A stretch of 64,000 nt of DNA from Bacteroidales bacterium (GTDB lineage Bacteria > Bacteroidota > Bacteroidia > Bacteroidales > WCHB1-69). The notes under the pieces were generated by a model. The model saw nothing but the letters and a program-made list of their open reading frames with translations. It ran no database searches and was not told where the DNA came from. Below, in pieces: positions 8,856 to 16,486 of this stretch. The stretch lies in contig JAFSOZ010000003.1 of assembly GCA_017443175.1 (NCBI GenBank), forward strand, positions 62,001-126,000. The letters run 5' to 3'. Within the stretch, counting starts at the first letter, position 1. Each line of letters opens with the position of its first letter. The position numbers were made by a program, and so were the translations under genes.

Positions 8856-9578
8856 ATGAACATCACCACTGCCGGGATTGTGCTGCACAGCACCAAATAC
8901 TCCGACACCTCCCTGATTGTCAAGATATTCACGGAGGCACAGGGCACGCAGTCATTCATCATCAAAGGGGCCTTCGGCAAGAAAAGCCGTGTCAAAGCCG
9001 CGCTCTTTTCCCCCATGGCGTTGGTCAATATCACCTACAACGACCACGGCGGAGAAAAGCTCAAATTCCTCAAAGACATCGTGCGCCGGAGCACGACTGC
9101 CGACATGGGATTCGACCCCGTGAAGAGTTCCATCTTATTATTCTACAATGAATTAATTTACAAACTATTGTTTGACACGGGACCCGACACAGTGCTTTTT
9201 CATTTTCTTGAAGATGAGATTATCAAAGTTTCGGAGACCGAAACCATTCCCGCCGAACTGCCCCTGATTTTCCTCATCCGATTGAGCGTCATACTCGGTT
9301 TCTTCCCGGAAAACAACTATTCGGACAAAACGCCCTACTTCTCGCTGACGGAATGCCGTTTCCAGCCCTGGCAAATTGACGAACAGAGTGAATTGCCCGA
9401 GGCGGAAAGCCTGTATCTTGCCCATCTGCTGCGCGATGAGAACACGCCTGTGCCAGACCGCCAGACGCGCAACAACCTGCTGCGATACCTGATCAAATAC
9501 TTCAAGATCCACAACGAACAGCTGAAAAATGTGGAATCGGTAGAAATACTGGCGACAATCCTCCATGGCAATTCCTGA
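8856..9578 (+). CDS. recO: DNA repair protein RecO
   Basis: A 240-residue RecO with the N-terminal OB fold (residues 1-80: T-A-G-I-V-L-H-S-T-K-Y-S-D-T-S-L-I-V, then K-G-A-F-G-K-K) and the helical C-terminal domain. RecO loads RecA with RecR at gaps. The zinc-binding cysteines of some RecO proteins are not evident, as is common in Bacteroidota. It lies 12 bases after the PorZ-like gene and is the last gene of the rbfA run. Confidence 0.88.
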   Translation: MNITTAGIVLHSTKYSDTSLIVKIFTEAQGTQSFIIKGAFGKKSRVKAALFSPMALVNITYNDHGGEKLKFLKDIVRRSTTADMGFDPVKSSILLFYNELIYKLLFDTGPDTVLFHFLEDEIIKVSETETIPAELPLIFLIRLSVILGFFPENNYSDKTPYFSLTECRFQPWQIDEQSELPEAESLYLAHLLRDENTPVPDRQTRNNLLRYLIKYFKIHNEQLKNVESVEILATILHGNS

Positions 9579-9649
9579 CATCGGGGTCTGATTCTCCAGG
9601 TTCGGCAGACTTAACAATCCATCTTAAAATTTTCAATACATTTTTTTTA

Positions 9650-9657
9650 TATCTTTG
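9650..9657 (+). promoter_or_regulatory. -7 box for the first polyketide block
   Basis: TATCTTTG followed by CGCC, a perfect TAnnTTTG -7 element, 40 bases before the ammonia-lyase ATG and after a T-rich stretch. It separates the polyketide cluster from the recO run. Confidence 0.7.
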
Positions 9658-9696
9658 CGCCTTTAATTATAAAAGGTAAATATTAATTCTTTTTGT

Positions 9697-11208
9697 ATGC
9701 AACTTATTGAAATTGAAGATATTCTATTCAATGGAAAAAGTCTGGAAGTTTCAGAGGAGACCAAAAAACGCCTCCTTGACAGCTTTAATTTCCTCAAAGA
9801 GTTCTCCAAGGACAAAATCATATACGGTATCAACACCGGCTTCGGGCCTATGGCACAATATCGTGTCAACGATGAAGACGTGAAAGCCCTGCAGTACAAC
9901 ATCATCCGCAGCCACTCTTGTGGTGCCGGCGAACCCTTCCCTGAACTGTACGTCAAAGCCGCCATGCTGGCGCGCTACCACACGTTTGTGAGAGGCAAAT
10001 CGGGCGTTGACCCATACGCACTCGAGCTGCTCCGCACGTTCATCAACAAGGGTATCTGCCCGGTAATTCCGCAACATGGCAGCGTGGGTGCGTCCGGCGA
10101 CCTGGTGCAACTGGCGCACATGGCCTTAGCTCTCATCGGCGAAGGCGAAGTGTTCTACCAGGGCAAGCGCAGACCGACCGCCGAGGTAATGAAAGAGCTG
10201 GGTATCACGCCGCTGAAACCGACCATGCGCGAAGGCCTCGCCCTCAACAACGGCACCGCCATGATGACGGGCATGGGCATCGTCAACCTGCACTTCGCCA
10301 AGAAGTTGCTGGACTATGCGCTCATCGCCTCCGTCATGATCAACGAAATCGCCGAATCCTACGACGACTTCATGGCCAAGGAGCTGAACGACCTGAAGAA
10401 CCACGAAGGTCAGTCCATCATTGCCCGCAAAATGCTGGAGATCGCCCAAGGTACCCAATGCATGCGCAAACGCGCCGTAGAGATGTTCCACCACCACGAA
10501 GAGAAAGTTTTCACCCACAAGGTGCAACCCTACTACTCCCTGCGTTGCGTGCCGCAAATACTCGGTCCCATCTACGATGCCTACAAATTCACGGAGAAGA
10601 TCTTGGAAGAAGAGTTCAACGCGGTGGACGACAACCCCGTAGTCGATATGGATACCGAGACCGTCTATCACGGAGGCAACTTCCATGGCGACTATGTCTC
10701 CTTTGAGATGGACAAACTGAAGATTGCCACCACGAAGATTGCGGTACTGATGGAACGCCAACTCAATTACCTGTGCCACGACCGCATCAACGGCATCCTG
10801 CCTCCGTTCCTGAACCTGGGCACGCTGGGACTCACCTACGGTATCCAGGCCATGCAGTTCACGGCATGTTCCACCACCGCCGAGTGCCAGACGCTTTCCA
10901 ACTCCATGTACGTGCACAGCATTCCCAACAACAACGACAATCAGGATGTGGTCAGCATGGGCACCAACTCCGCCATTCTGGCTAAGCGCGTCATCGACAA
11001 CTGCTACCAGGTGATGGCCATCCACTTCATCGCCTTAGTGCAGGCCGTTGACTGCATCAACATTCAGGACAAGCTGTCACCCTTCACGAAAAACATCTAC
11101 CATGAGGTACGCCAGATTGTCCCGAAGTTCATCGAGGACACGCCCAAAGATGCAGACATCCAGCACGTCATTGATTATTTAATCGCAAAGAAAACCAACA
11201 TCTTATAA
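9697..11208 (+). CDS. tyrosine ammonia-lyase of the flexirubin/aryl-polyene type
   Basis: A 503-residue MIO-dependent aromatic ammonia-lyase. The self-cyclising triad is Ala132-Ser133-Gly134 inside G-S-V-G-A-S-G-D-L-V-Q-L-A-H; the catalytic loop tyrosine is Tyr43 in Y-G-I-N-T-G-F-G. The substrate-selectivity pair is Ser72-His73 in I-I-R-S-H-S, which fits histidine lyases, but the surrounding sequence (F-N-F-L-K-E-F, L-Q-Y-N-I-I-R-S-H-S) closely resembles the Flavobacterium johnsoniae tyrosine ammonia-lyase as I recall it. Leading a polyene cluster, it most likely makes p-coumarate as the aryl starter. Histidine ammonia-lyase is the alternative, but no other hut gene is near. Confidence 0.85.
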   Translation: MQLIEIEDILFNGKSLEVSEETKKRLLDSFNFLKEFSKDKIIYGINTGFGPMAQYRVNDEDVKALQYNIIRSHSCGAGEPFPELYVKAAMLARYHTFVRGKSGVDPYALELLRTFINKGICPVIPQHGSVGASGDLVQLAHMALALIGEGEVFYQGKRRPTAEVMKELGITPLKPTMREGLALNNGTAMMTGMGIVNLHFAKKLLDYALIASVMINEIAESYDDFMAKELNDLKNHEGQSIIARKMLEIAQGTQCMRKRAVEMFHHHEEKVFTHKVQPYYSLRCVPQILGPIYDAYKFTEKILEEEFNAVDDNPVVDMDTETVYHGGNFHGDYVSFEMDKLKIATTKIAVLMERQLNYLCHDRINGILPPFLNLGTLGLTYGIQAMQFTACSTTAECQTLSNSMYVHSIPNNNDNQDVVSMGTNSAILAKRVIDNCYQVMAIHFIALVQAVDCINIQDKLSPFTKNIYHEVRQIVPKFIEDTPKDADIQHVIDYLIAKKTNIL

Positions 11209-11209
11209 T

Positions 11210-11938
11210 ATGAAATACGCATTAGTAACTGGTGGTTCCAGAGGCATTGGCAGGGCCATTTGCATCAAACTGTCCTCCATGGGTTTCCCCGTTCTCATCA
11301 ATTACCAATCCAACCAACAAGCCGCCGAAGAAACCCTGCGGCTCATCACAGAAGCTGGCGGCAAAGGCGAGCTCCTGCAATATGACGTAACCGTAGCCGA
11401 AGAGGTGGACAACGCCATTGAGTCTTGGCAGGCTGCCCATCCGGACGACTATATCGGCATCCTCGTCAACAACGCAGGTATCCGCAAGGACACACTCATG
11501 ATCTTCATGCAGAACGAGGACTGGCAGAGCGTTATCAACACCACGCTCAACGGCTTTTTCTACACCACCCGCAGACTTATCAAGGGGATGCTCTCCAAAC
11601 GCGACGGACGCATCATCAACATGGCATCCTTGTCTGGTCTCAAGGGTCAAGGCGGCCAGTCGAACTATTCTGCGGCCAAGGCTGCGCTCATAGGCGCCAC
11701 CAAAGCGCTGGCACAAGAGATCGGTTCCCGCAAGATCACCGTGAACGCCGTGGCGCCCGGTTTCATCGAAACGGACATGACCAAGGATTTCAATGAAGCC
11801 GATTTCAAGAAGATGATCCCTGCCGGACGTTTCGGCAAGCCCGAGGAAGTGGCCGCATTGGTCGGTTTCCTGGCCTCCGACGACGCTGCCTACATTACCG
11901 GCGAGGTGATTTCAATAAATGGAGGGTTGTACACATAA
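11210..11938 (+). CDS. 3-oxoacyl-ACP reductase (FabG/ApeQ-type) of the polyene cluster
   Basis: A 242-residue short-chain dehydrogenase. It has the NADPH-binding T-G-G-S-R-G-I-G at 7-14, N-N-A-G at 87-90, and the catalytic residues Ser140, Tyr153 and Lys157 in N-Y-S-A-A-K. It reduces the beta-keto group after each condensation. It starts 1 base after the ammonia-lyase stop, so it is translationally coupled. As part of a type II polyketide cluster it is probably dedicated to the polyene and separate from the fatty-acid FabG. Confidence 0.9.
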   Translation: MKYALVTGGSRGIGRAICIKLSSMGFPVLINYQSNQQAAEETLRLITEAGGKGELLQYDVTVAEEVDNAIESWQAAHPDDYIGILVNNAGIRKDTLMIFMQNEDWQSVINTTLNGFFYTTRRLIKGMLSKRDGRIINMASLSGLKGQGGQSNYSAAKAALIGATKALAQEIGSRKITVNAVAPGFIETDMTKDFNEADFKKMIPAGRFGKPEEVAALVGFLASDDAAYITGEVISINGGLYT

Positions 11939-11950
11939 ACATATTGGCAG

Positions 11951-11970
11951 AGGCGCATGGCCATGCGCCT
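11951..11970. repeat. 20-bp perfect palindrome, interspersed palindrome family copy 1
   Basis: Half-site AGGCGCATGG followed by its exact reverse complement, between the reductase and ketosynthase genes. The wider context (GCAG before, CTCAAC after) matches the core of the palindrome at 17664-17701, so the two look like members of one family. It contains two ATG triplets in frame with the following gene; I treat these as accidental. Confidence 0.75.
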
Positions 11971-11992
11971 CAACAAACAAAGGCAATACATT

Positions 11993-13213
11993 ATGAGACG
12001 AGTAGTTATTACAGGTATGGGCATCTATTCTTGTCTGGGCAAGAACCTGGACGAGGTGCGCCAGTCTTTATACGCCGGCAAATCCGGCATTGGCATTGAG
12101 CCGATCAGAACCGAATACGGGTATCGTTCCCCGCTCACCGGCATCGTGGAGCGTCCCATGTTGAAAGGCATGCTGGACCGCAGGTCCAGAGTCTGCCTGG
12201 CCGAAGAGGGCGAATACGCCTATATGGCCACGGCAGAGGCATTGCGCAACGCCGGCATTGACATGGACTATCTGGAAAAGAACGAGGTGGGTGTGCTGTT
12301 CGGCAACGACTCCTCCGCCAAGGCGGTCATTGAGGCCCACACCACGGCCATGCAATATAAGGATACTCAGATGATGGGCTCCGGTGCCATATTCCAGAGC
12401 ATGAACTCCACCGTCACCATGAACCTGTCCACCATCTTCAAGCTGCGCGGCATCAACATGACCATCAGTGCAGCCTGCGCCAGCGGCTCGCACGCCATCG
12501 GCCTCGGACTGATGTTCATCCGGAACGGACTGCAGGACATGGTCATCTGCGGCGGCGCACAGGAGACCCACTATCTCTCCATGGGCAGTTTCGACGGCAT
12601 CGGCGCATTCTCCGTTCGGGTGGACGACCCGACCAAAGCATCCCGTCCGTTCGACCGCGACCGTGACGGCCTCGTGCCCGGAGGAGGTGCAGCCGCTGTG
12701 ATTTTGGAAGACTACGACCATGCTGTCAAAAGAGGCGCGCACATCATCGCGGAGGTTGCCGGCTACGGTTTCTCCTCCAATGGTGCCAATATCTCACAGC
12801 CCAGCGACATGGGCTCCGGCATCGCCATGGAACGCGCCCTCAAGGACGCGGGCGTGCAGGCAAGCGACATCGACTACATCAACGCCCACGCCACCTCTAC
12901 CCTCCAGGGTGACGCATTCGAAGCCATGGCCCTAGACCACCTCTTCACCCCGTACCACACCCCGATCAGCTCCACCAAGTCCATGACCGGACACGAATGC
13001 TGGATGGCCGGTGCGAGCGAGATCGTCTATTCCAACCTGATGATGCTCAACTCCTTCATAGCTCCCAATATCAACTTCGAGAATCCCGACGAGTATTCCA
13101 AGAATCTCAACATCGTCAACCAAACCATGGAGAAGAACATTGACACTTACCTTTCCAACTCTTTCGGATTTGGAGGAACAAACAGTGCTTTAGTCATTAA
13201 AAAAATTAAATAA
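11993..13213 (+). CDS. beta-ketoacyl-ACP synthase (KS) of the polyene cluster
   Basis: A 406-residue FabF-like ketosynthase with the full Cys-His-His triad: Cys162 in S-A-A-C-A-S-G, His299 in N-A-H-A-T-S-T, His334 in M-T-G-H. The C-terminus has the N-S-F-G-F-G-G-T-N loop. The ATG at 11993 is preferred over one at 11957 because it gives the standard KS start M-R-R-V-V-I-T-G-M-G, and because the upstream ATG lies in an interspersed palindrome. It resembles FabB/F-type synthases that elongate or initiate the aryl polyene. Confidence 0.9.
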   Translation: MRRVVITGMGIYSCLGKNLDEVRQSLYAGKSGIGIEPIRTEYGYRSPLTGIVERPMLKGMLDRRSRVCLAEEGEYAYMATAEALRNAGIDMDYLEKNEVGVLFGNDSSAKAVIEAHTTAMQYKDTQMMGSGAIFQSMNSTVTMNLSTIFKLRGINMTISAACASGSHAIGLGLMFIRNGLQDMVICGGAQETHYLSMGSFDGIGAFSVRVDDPTKASRPFDRDRDGLVPGGGAAAVILEDYDHAVKRGAHIIAEVAGYGFSSNGANISQPSDMGSGIAMERALKDAGVQASDIDYINAHATSTLQGDAFEAMALDHLFTPYHTPISSTKSMTGHECWMAGASEIVYSNLMMLNSFIAPNINFENPDEYSKNLNIVNQTMEKNIDTYLSNSFGFGGTNSALVIKKIK

Positions 13214-13219
13214 CATATT

Positions 13220-13462
13220 ATGCAAAGAGAAGAAATTATCGAAAAAGTGAACCACTTTTTGGTGGAAGAAATCGAGATTGAAGAAAATCTGTTAAAAGAA
13301 GATGCCTTGTTGAAAGAAGGTCTCGGCATCGACAGCCTTGACTTTGTGGACATCGTGGTCATCGTGGAGAAGAACTTCGGCTTCAAGATCAAGCCTGAAG
13401 AGATGACGAACGTGAAAACGCTGGGACAGTTCTACGATTACATCGCTGGAAAAGTAAACTAA
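13220..13462 (+). CDS. acyl carrier protein 1 of the polyene cluster
   Basis: An 80-residue carrier protein with the phosphopantetheine site G-I-D-S-L-D (Ser39). It differs from the housekeeping AcpP at 42828, whose motif is G-A-D-S-L-D. It starts 6 bases after the ketosynthase stop. Two carrier proteins in one cluster is normal for aryl-polyene systems. Confidence 0.92.
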   Translation: MQREEIIEKVNHFLVEEIEIEENLLKEDALLKEGLGIDSLDFVDIVVIVEKNFGFKIKPEEMTNVKTLGQFYDYIAGKVN

Positions 13463-13470
13463 GCGCATCC

Positions 13471-14364
13471 ATGGCCGATTCGCGACAATGGCAAGGCAAG
13501 ACAAGCGGTGGAAAATTCGGGCAACGCTTTCTCCTCACCTTCCTGAAACACTTCAAGGTGACGGTGTTGTATCCGACGCTACTGCTTATTATTCCTTTTT
13601 GCCTATTGTTTGCCCGAAAGCCCAATCGCGCATTGTACCACTACTTCCATGACATTCGCGGTTACGGCAGATGGAGGTCATTACGTTCCACAGCACGTGC
13701 CGCCTACACCTTCGGCAAAGTGGTCATCGACAAGTTCGCCATCTGGGCGGGGCGCAGCGACCAGTTCCGAATCGACCTGCAGCATCCCGAGATCACCCAA
13801 CAATTATTGGAACAGGACAAGGGCGTGCTCATTGCGGGCTCCCACATCGGCAATTTCGAGTTGCTCGGGCCCACACTCCAGCATAATCAGAAGAAAATCA
13901 ACGTCATCATCTATGGAGGCGAAGCAGAAGCCCTCAGCCGGCAGCGAGACTTCGTGTTCGGAGGAAATAATGTGAATCTCGTGCCCGTGACGCAGGACAT
14001 GTCGCACCTGTTCACCATCAAGAATGCCCTGGACAACGGCGAGGTGGTGGCTATCCTGTGCGACCGTCTTTTCGGCAGTCCCAAGAAGAAGACCGTGGAT
14101 TTCATCGGAAAACCTGCTGATTTCCCCATCGGACCGTTCCGCCTGGCCGCACAAATGGACATCCCCGTTCTCTCCGTCTTCATGATGAAAGAGCGGAAAA
14201 GAAACTATACCGGCTATGTGGTCCCGTTGCACACGGAGGCCGGCATGGCGGTTACCCAGAAGGTGGATGCCCTTGTGGAGCAGTACGTAAAGTCGTTGGA
14301 GGACACGCTTGTCCAGTACCCCTGCCAATGGTTCAACCTATACGATTTTTGGAACATAGAATAA
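13471..14364 (+). CDS. LpxL/HtrB-like lysophospholipid acyltransferase
   Basis: A 297-residue membrane-associated acyltransferase with an N-terminal hydrophobic helix (about residues 30-48) and the LpxL-type catalytic motif H-x4-E (His125, Glu130) in G-S-H-I-G-N-F-E. The family transfers acyl groups from acyl-ACP to lipid A precursors. In aryl-polyene clusters such enzymes are thought to move the polyene acyl chain onto a lipid anchor. It lies 8 bases after the ACP gene, which fits use of an ACP-bound substrate. Its acceptor lipid is not known from sequence. Confidence 0.85.
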   Translation: MADSRQWQGKTSGGKFGQRFLLTFLKHFKVTVLYPTLLLIIPFCLLFARKPNRALYHYFHDIRGYGRWRSLRSTARAAYTFGKVVIDKFAIWAGRSDQFRIDLQHPEITQQLLEQDKGVLIAGSHIGNFELLGPTLQHNQKKINVIIYGGEAEALSRQRDFVFGGNNVNLVPVTQDMSHLFTIKNALDNGEVVAILCDRLFGSPKKKTVDFIGKPADFPIGPFRLAAQMDIPVLSVFMMKERKRNYTGYVVPLHTEAGMAVTQKVDALVEQYVKSLEDTLVQYPCQWFNLYDFWNIE

Positions 14365-14386
14365 TTTTTCACAAACATAGACGAAT

Positions 14387-15472
14387 ATGAAATTAGAATC
14401 ACCGCAAAAGGAAATATACGCCAAAGAACGGTTCACCGCTTTACAGGCACAACGCCTTGCCCAGGAAATCGCCTTCGGCCCCATCGTGTTCCAGGTCTCC
14501 CGCCTGATGGTCAAGTTCGGCATCTTCCGTATGCTGGACGAGCACAAGGATGGCATGACCATGGAGGAAATCGCCGACCAGGCCAAGTTGTCGATTTACA
14601 GCGCGAAAGTGCTGTTGGAGTCATCGCTCACCATCGGCACCATCCTGATGCGGGACGACAAGTTCTTCCTCGCCAAGGCAGGCTGGTTCCTGCTCAACGA
14701 TGAGATGGCCCGCGTCAACATGGACTTCAACCACGATGTCAACTATCTTGGATGGTTCAACTTGGAAGAGGCCTTGCTCAACGGCAAACCGGAAGGCTTG
14801 AAAGTCTTCGGCAACTGGCCCACCGTATATGAGGGGCTGTCGCAGCTCCCGCCGCAAGTGCAGAAGAGCTGGTTCGGATTCGACCATTTCTATTCCGACA
14901 ACTCTTTCCAGCAAGCCTTGGAGATTGTGTTCAAGACGCAGCCCAAGACCCTGCTGGATGTGGGTGGCAACACCGGCCGCTGGGCCACACAGTGCGTGCG
15001 CTACAACGCTGACGTGCAGGTCACCATCATGGACCTGCCGCAGCAACTGGCCATGATGCGCGAACAGACAAAAGGATTGGAAGGTGCCGACCGCATCCAC
15101 GGCCACGGCTGCAACCTGCTTGACAAAACCGTGCCCTTCCCCGAAGGTTTCGACGCCATCTGGATGAGCCAGTTCCTCGATTGTTTCTCCGAAGAGGAGG
15201 TTATCAGCATTTTAAGCCGCGCCGCCAAGTCCATGAATGCGCAGAGCAGACTCTACATCATGGAGACCTTCTGGGACAGACAACGTTTTGAAACGGCTTC
15301 CTACTGTCTGGCACAAATCAGCCTCTACTTTACGGCTATCGCCAACGGCAACAGCAAGATGTACTACTCCGGCGACATGGCCCGCTGCGTGGACGAAGCC
15401 GGACTCAAGATTGACATCATCCACGACGGACTGGGCTTAGGTCACAGCATCATGCAATGTAGTTTGAAATAG
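14387..15472 (+). CDS. SAM-dependent methyltransferase of the O-methyltransferase type
   Basis: A 361-residue class I methyltransferase with a winged-helix dimerisation region (about residues 20-110) and a C-terminal Rossmann domain whose SAM loop is D-V-G-G-N-T-G at 191-197. The layout matches plant-type/polyketide O-methyltransferases. The likely target is the aryl hydroxyl or ring of the polyene head group, as in methylated aryl polyenes. The start is the first ATG 22 bases after the acyltransferase stop. O- versus C-methylation cannot be told from sequence alone. Confidence 0.82.
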   Translation: MKLESPQKEIYAKERFTALQAQRLAQEIAFGPIVFQVSRLMVKFGIFRMLDEHKDGMTMEEIADQAKLSIYSAKVLLESSLTIGTILMRDDKFFLAKAGWFLLNDEMARVNMDFNHDVNYLGWFNLEEALLNGKPEGLKVFGNWPTVYEGLSQLPPQVQKSWFGFDHFYSDNSFQQALEIVFKTQPKTLLDVGGNTGRWATQCVRYNADVQVTIMDLPQQLAMMREQTKGLEGADRIHGHGCNLLDKTVPFPEGFDAIWMSQFLDCFSEEEVISILSRAAKSMNAQSRLYIMETFWDRQRFETASYCLAQISLYFTAIANGNSKMYYSGDMARCVDEAGLKIDIIHDGLGLGHSIMQCSLK

Positions 15473-15479
15473 TGTAACC

Positions 15480-15890
15480 ATGAGTCCCACCCCTGCCCTG
15501 CCTTTTATACCTCAACGCCCGCCATTTGTTTTAGTGGACAACATTCTTTCCTGTGATGAATCAATCGTAATCACAGATTTTCACATTCCCGAGGACCACA
15601 TTTTGGTGGAAAACGGACTTTTGTCCGAAGCCGGGCTGATGGAGAACGTGGCGCAGACCTGTGCTGCCCGCATCGGTTGGCTCAATCAGACACAACCCGT
15701 GCGCCTCGGCGTGATCGGGTCCATCAACAATTTTGAGATTCTCCAACTGCCCCGTGCAGGCAAGCAGCTCGTCACCACCGTCGCTGTCGAGTCCTCCGTA
15801 TTCGAGGCCATCATTGTGAACGCGGAAGTGTCCTGCGACAACCAACCTGCCGCAAGGTGCAAGATGAAGGTGTTTGTTATTGAGAATTGA
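15480..15890 (+). CDS. hotdog dehydratase-like subunit (ApeP type), lacks the canonical His
   Basis: A 136-residue hotdog protein of the FabZ/FabA dehydratase group, with lead P-Q-R-P-P-F-V-L-V-D. In a gapless alignment with FabZ the catalytic glutamate is kept (Glu55 in L-M-E-N-V-A-Q), but the catalytic histidine of the G-H-F-P motif falls on Ile41, with His40 one residue away. The other cluster dehydratase at 21974 keeps the histidine and has lost the glutamate. This complementarity suggests a heterodimer like ApeI:ApeP of aryl-polyene systems. It starts 7 bases after the methyltransferase stop. Confidence 0.82.
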   Translation: MSPTPALPFIPQRPPFVLVDNILSCDESIVITDFHIPEDHILVENGLLSEAGLMENVAQTCAARIGWLNQTQPVRLGVIGSINNFEILQLPRAGKQLVTTVAVESSVFEAIIVNAEVSCDNQPAARCKMKVFVIEN

Positions 15891-15930
15891 GACTGAAGAC
15901 TAGAGACTGAAGACTAGAGACTATAGACTG
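15891..15930. repeat. degenerate word repeat before the thioesterase
   Basis: Near-copies of GACTGAAGACTAGA and GACTATAGACTGATGACTGA fill the whole gap between the dehydratase stop and the thioesterase ATG and run into the coding start. Confidence 0.7.
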
Positions 15931-16356
15931 ATGACTGATAAAACATTACAAGTAGAAAAAATCGTGGATGTCCGTTTCAGCGAAGTTGATTCGATGGGTA
16001 TTGTTTGGCATGGCAACTATGCCCTCTATTTCGAGGATGCGCGGGAGCTGTTCGGCAAGACCTACCAGCTGGAATACATGCACATGTACGAGATGGGTTT
16101 TTTCGCCCCCTTGGTAGAACTAAAGCTCAACTATAAAAAGGCTGTAAAATACGAGGATAGAATTAAAGTACGCTGTACCTACCGCGAAACGGATGCGGCC
16201 AAGCTCATCTTCGACTACGAAATCAGAGATGCAAAGACCGATGACATTATGGTCACCGGACACACGGTGCAAGTATTTTTAGATCTCAACCAGAACCTGA
16301 TCTGGCAGATGCCGGATTTTTATATTGAGTGGAAAAAAATCAACGGGTTGTTGTAA
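15931..16356 (+). CDS. 4HBT-family acyl-CoA/acyl-ACP thioesterase
   Basis: A 141-residue hotdog thioesterase of the YbgC/4-hydroxybenzoyl-CoA type: D-S-M-G-I-V-W-H-G-N-Y with the catalytic Asp at residue 20, followed by F-E at 34-35. Thioesterases (ApeK in characterised clusters) are part of aryl-polyene systems, where they bind the carrier proteins and may release or edit chains. It is the last gene of the first block; a fresh promoter follows. Confidence 0.85.
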   Translation: MTDKTLQVEKIVDVRFSEVDSMGIVWHGNYALYFEDARELFGKTYQLEYMHMYEMGFFAPLVELKLNYKKAVKYEDRIKVRCTYRETDAAKLIFDYEIRDAKTDDIMVTGHTVQVFLDLNQNLIWQMPDFYIEWKKINGLL

Positions 16357-16404
16357 GACAGCCTCAATCCAACACAAAACCAGCAACTACCCTGTCCAAG
16401 CAGG

Positions 16405-16447
16405 CACTTCTTACGAAGTGTTATGTAAGTTATTTTTTATATATTTG
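16405..16447 (+). promoter_or_regulatory. promoter of the second polyketide block with an adjacent inverted repeat
   Basis: TATATTTG at 16440-16447 is a perfect -7 box followed by CGCC, 39 bases before the ketosynthase ATG at 16487. The inverted repeat CACTTC-TTAC-GAAGTG at 16405-16420 lies where a -33 element or operator would sit. It could be a regulator site or a weak terminator of block one; there is no T-run directly after it. Confidence 0.65.
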
Positions 16448-16486
16448 CGCCTCATTTTAAATTGAGTGAAGAATACCCATAACTAT

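Noticed and set aside
9697..11208. histidine ammonia-lyase of the hut pathway
   Set aside because: The Ser-His selectivity pair would allow it, but no hut genes are near, it is coupled to polyketide genes, and the sequence is closer to flavobacterial tyrosine ammonia-lyase.
11957..11992. longer ketosynthase start at the upstream ATG
   Set aside because: That ATG lies inside a 20-bp palindrome and would add 12 residues unlike any ketosynthase N-terminus.
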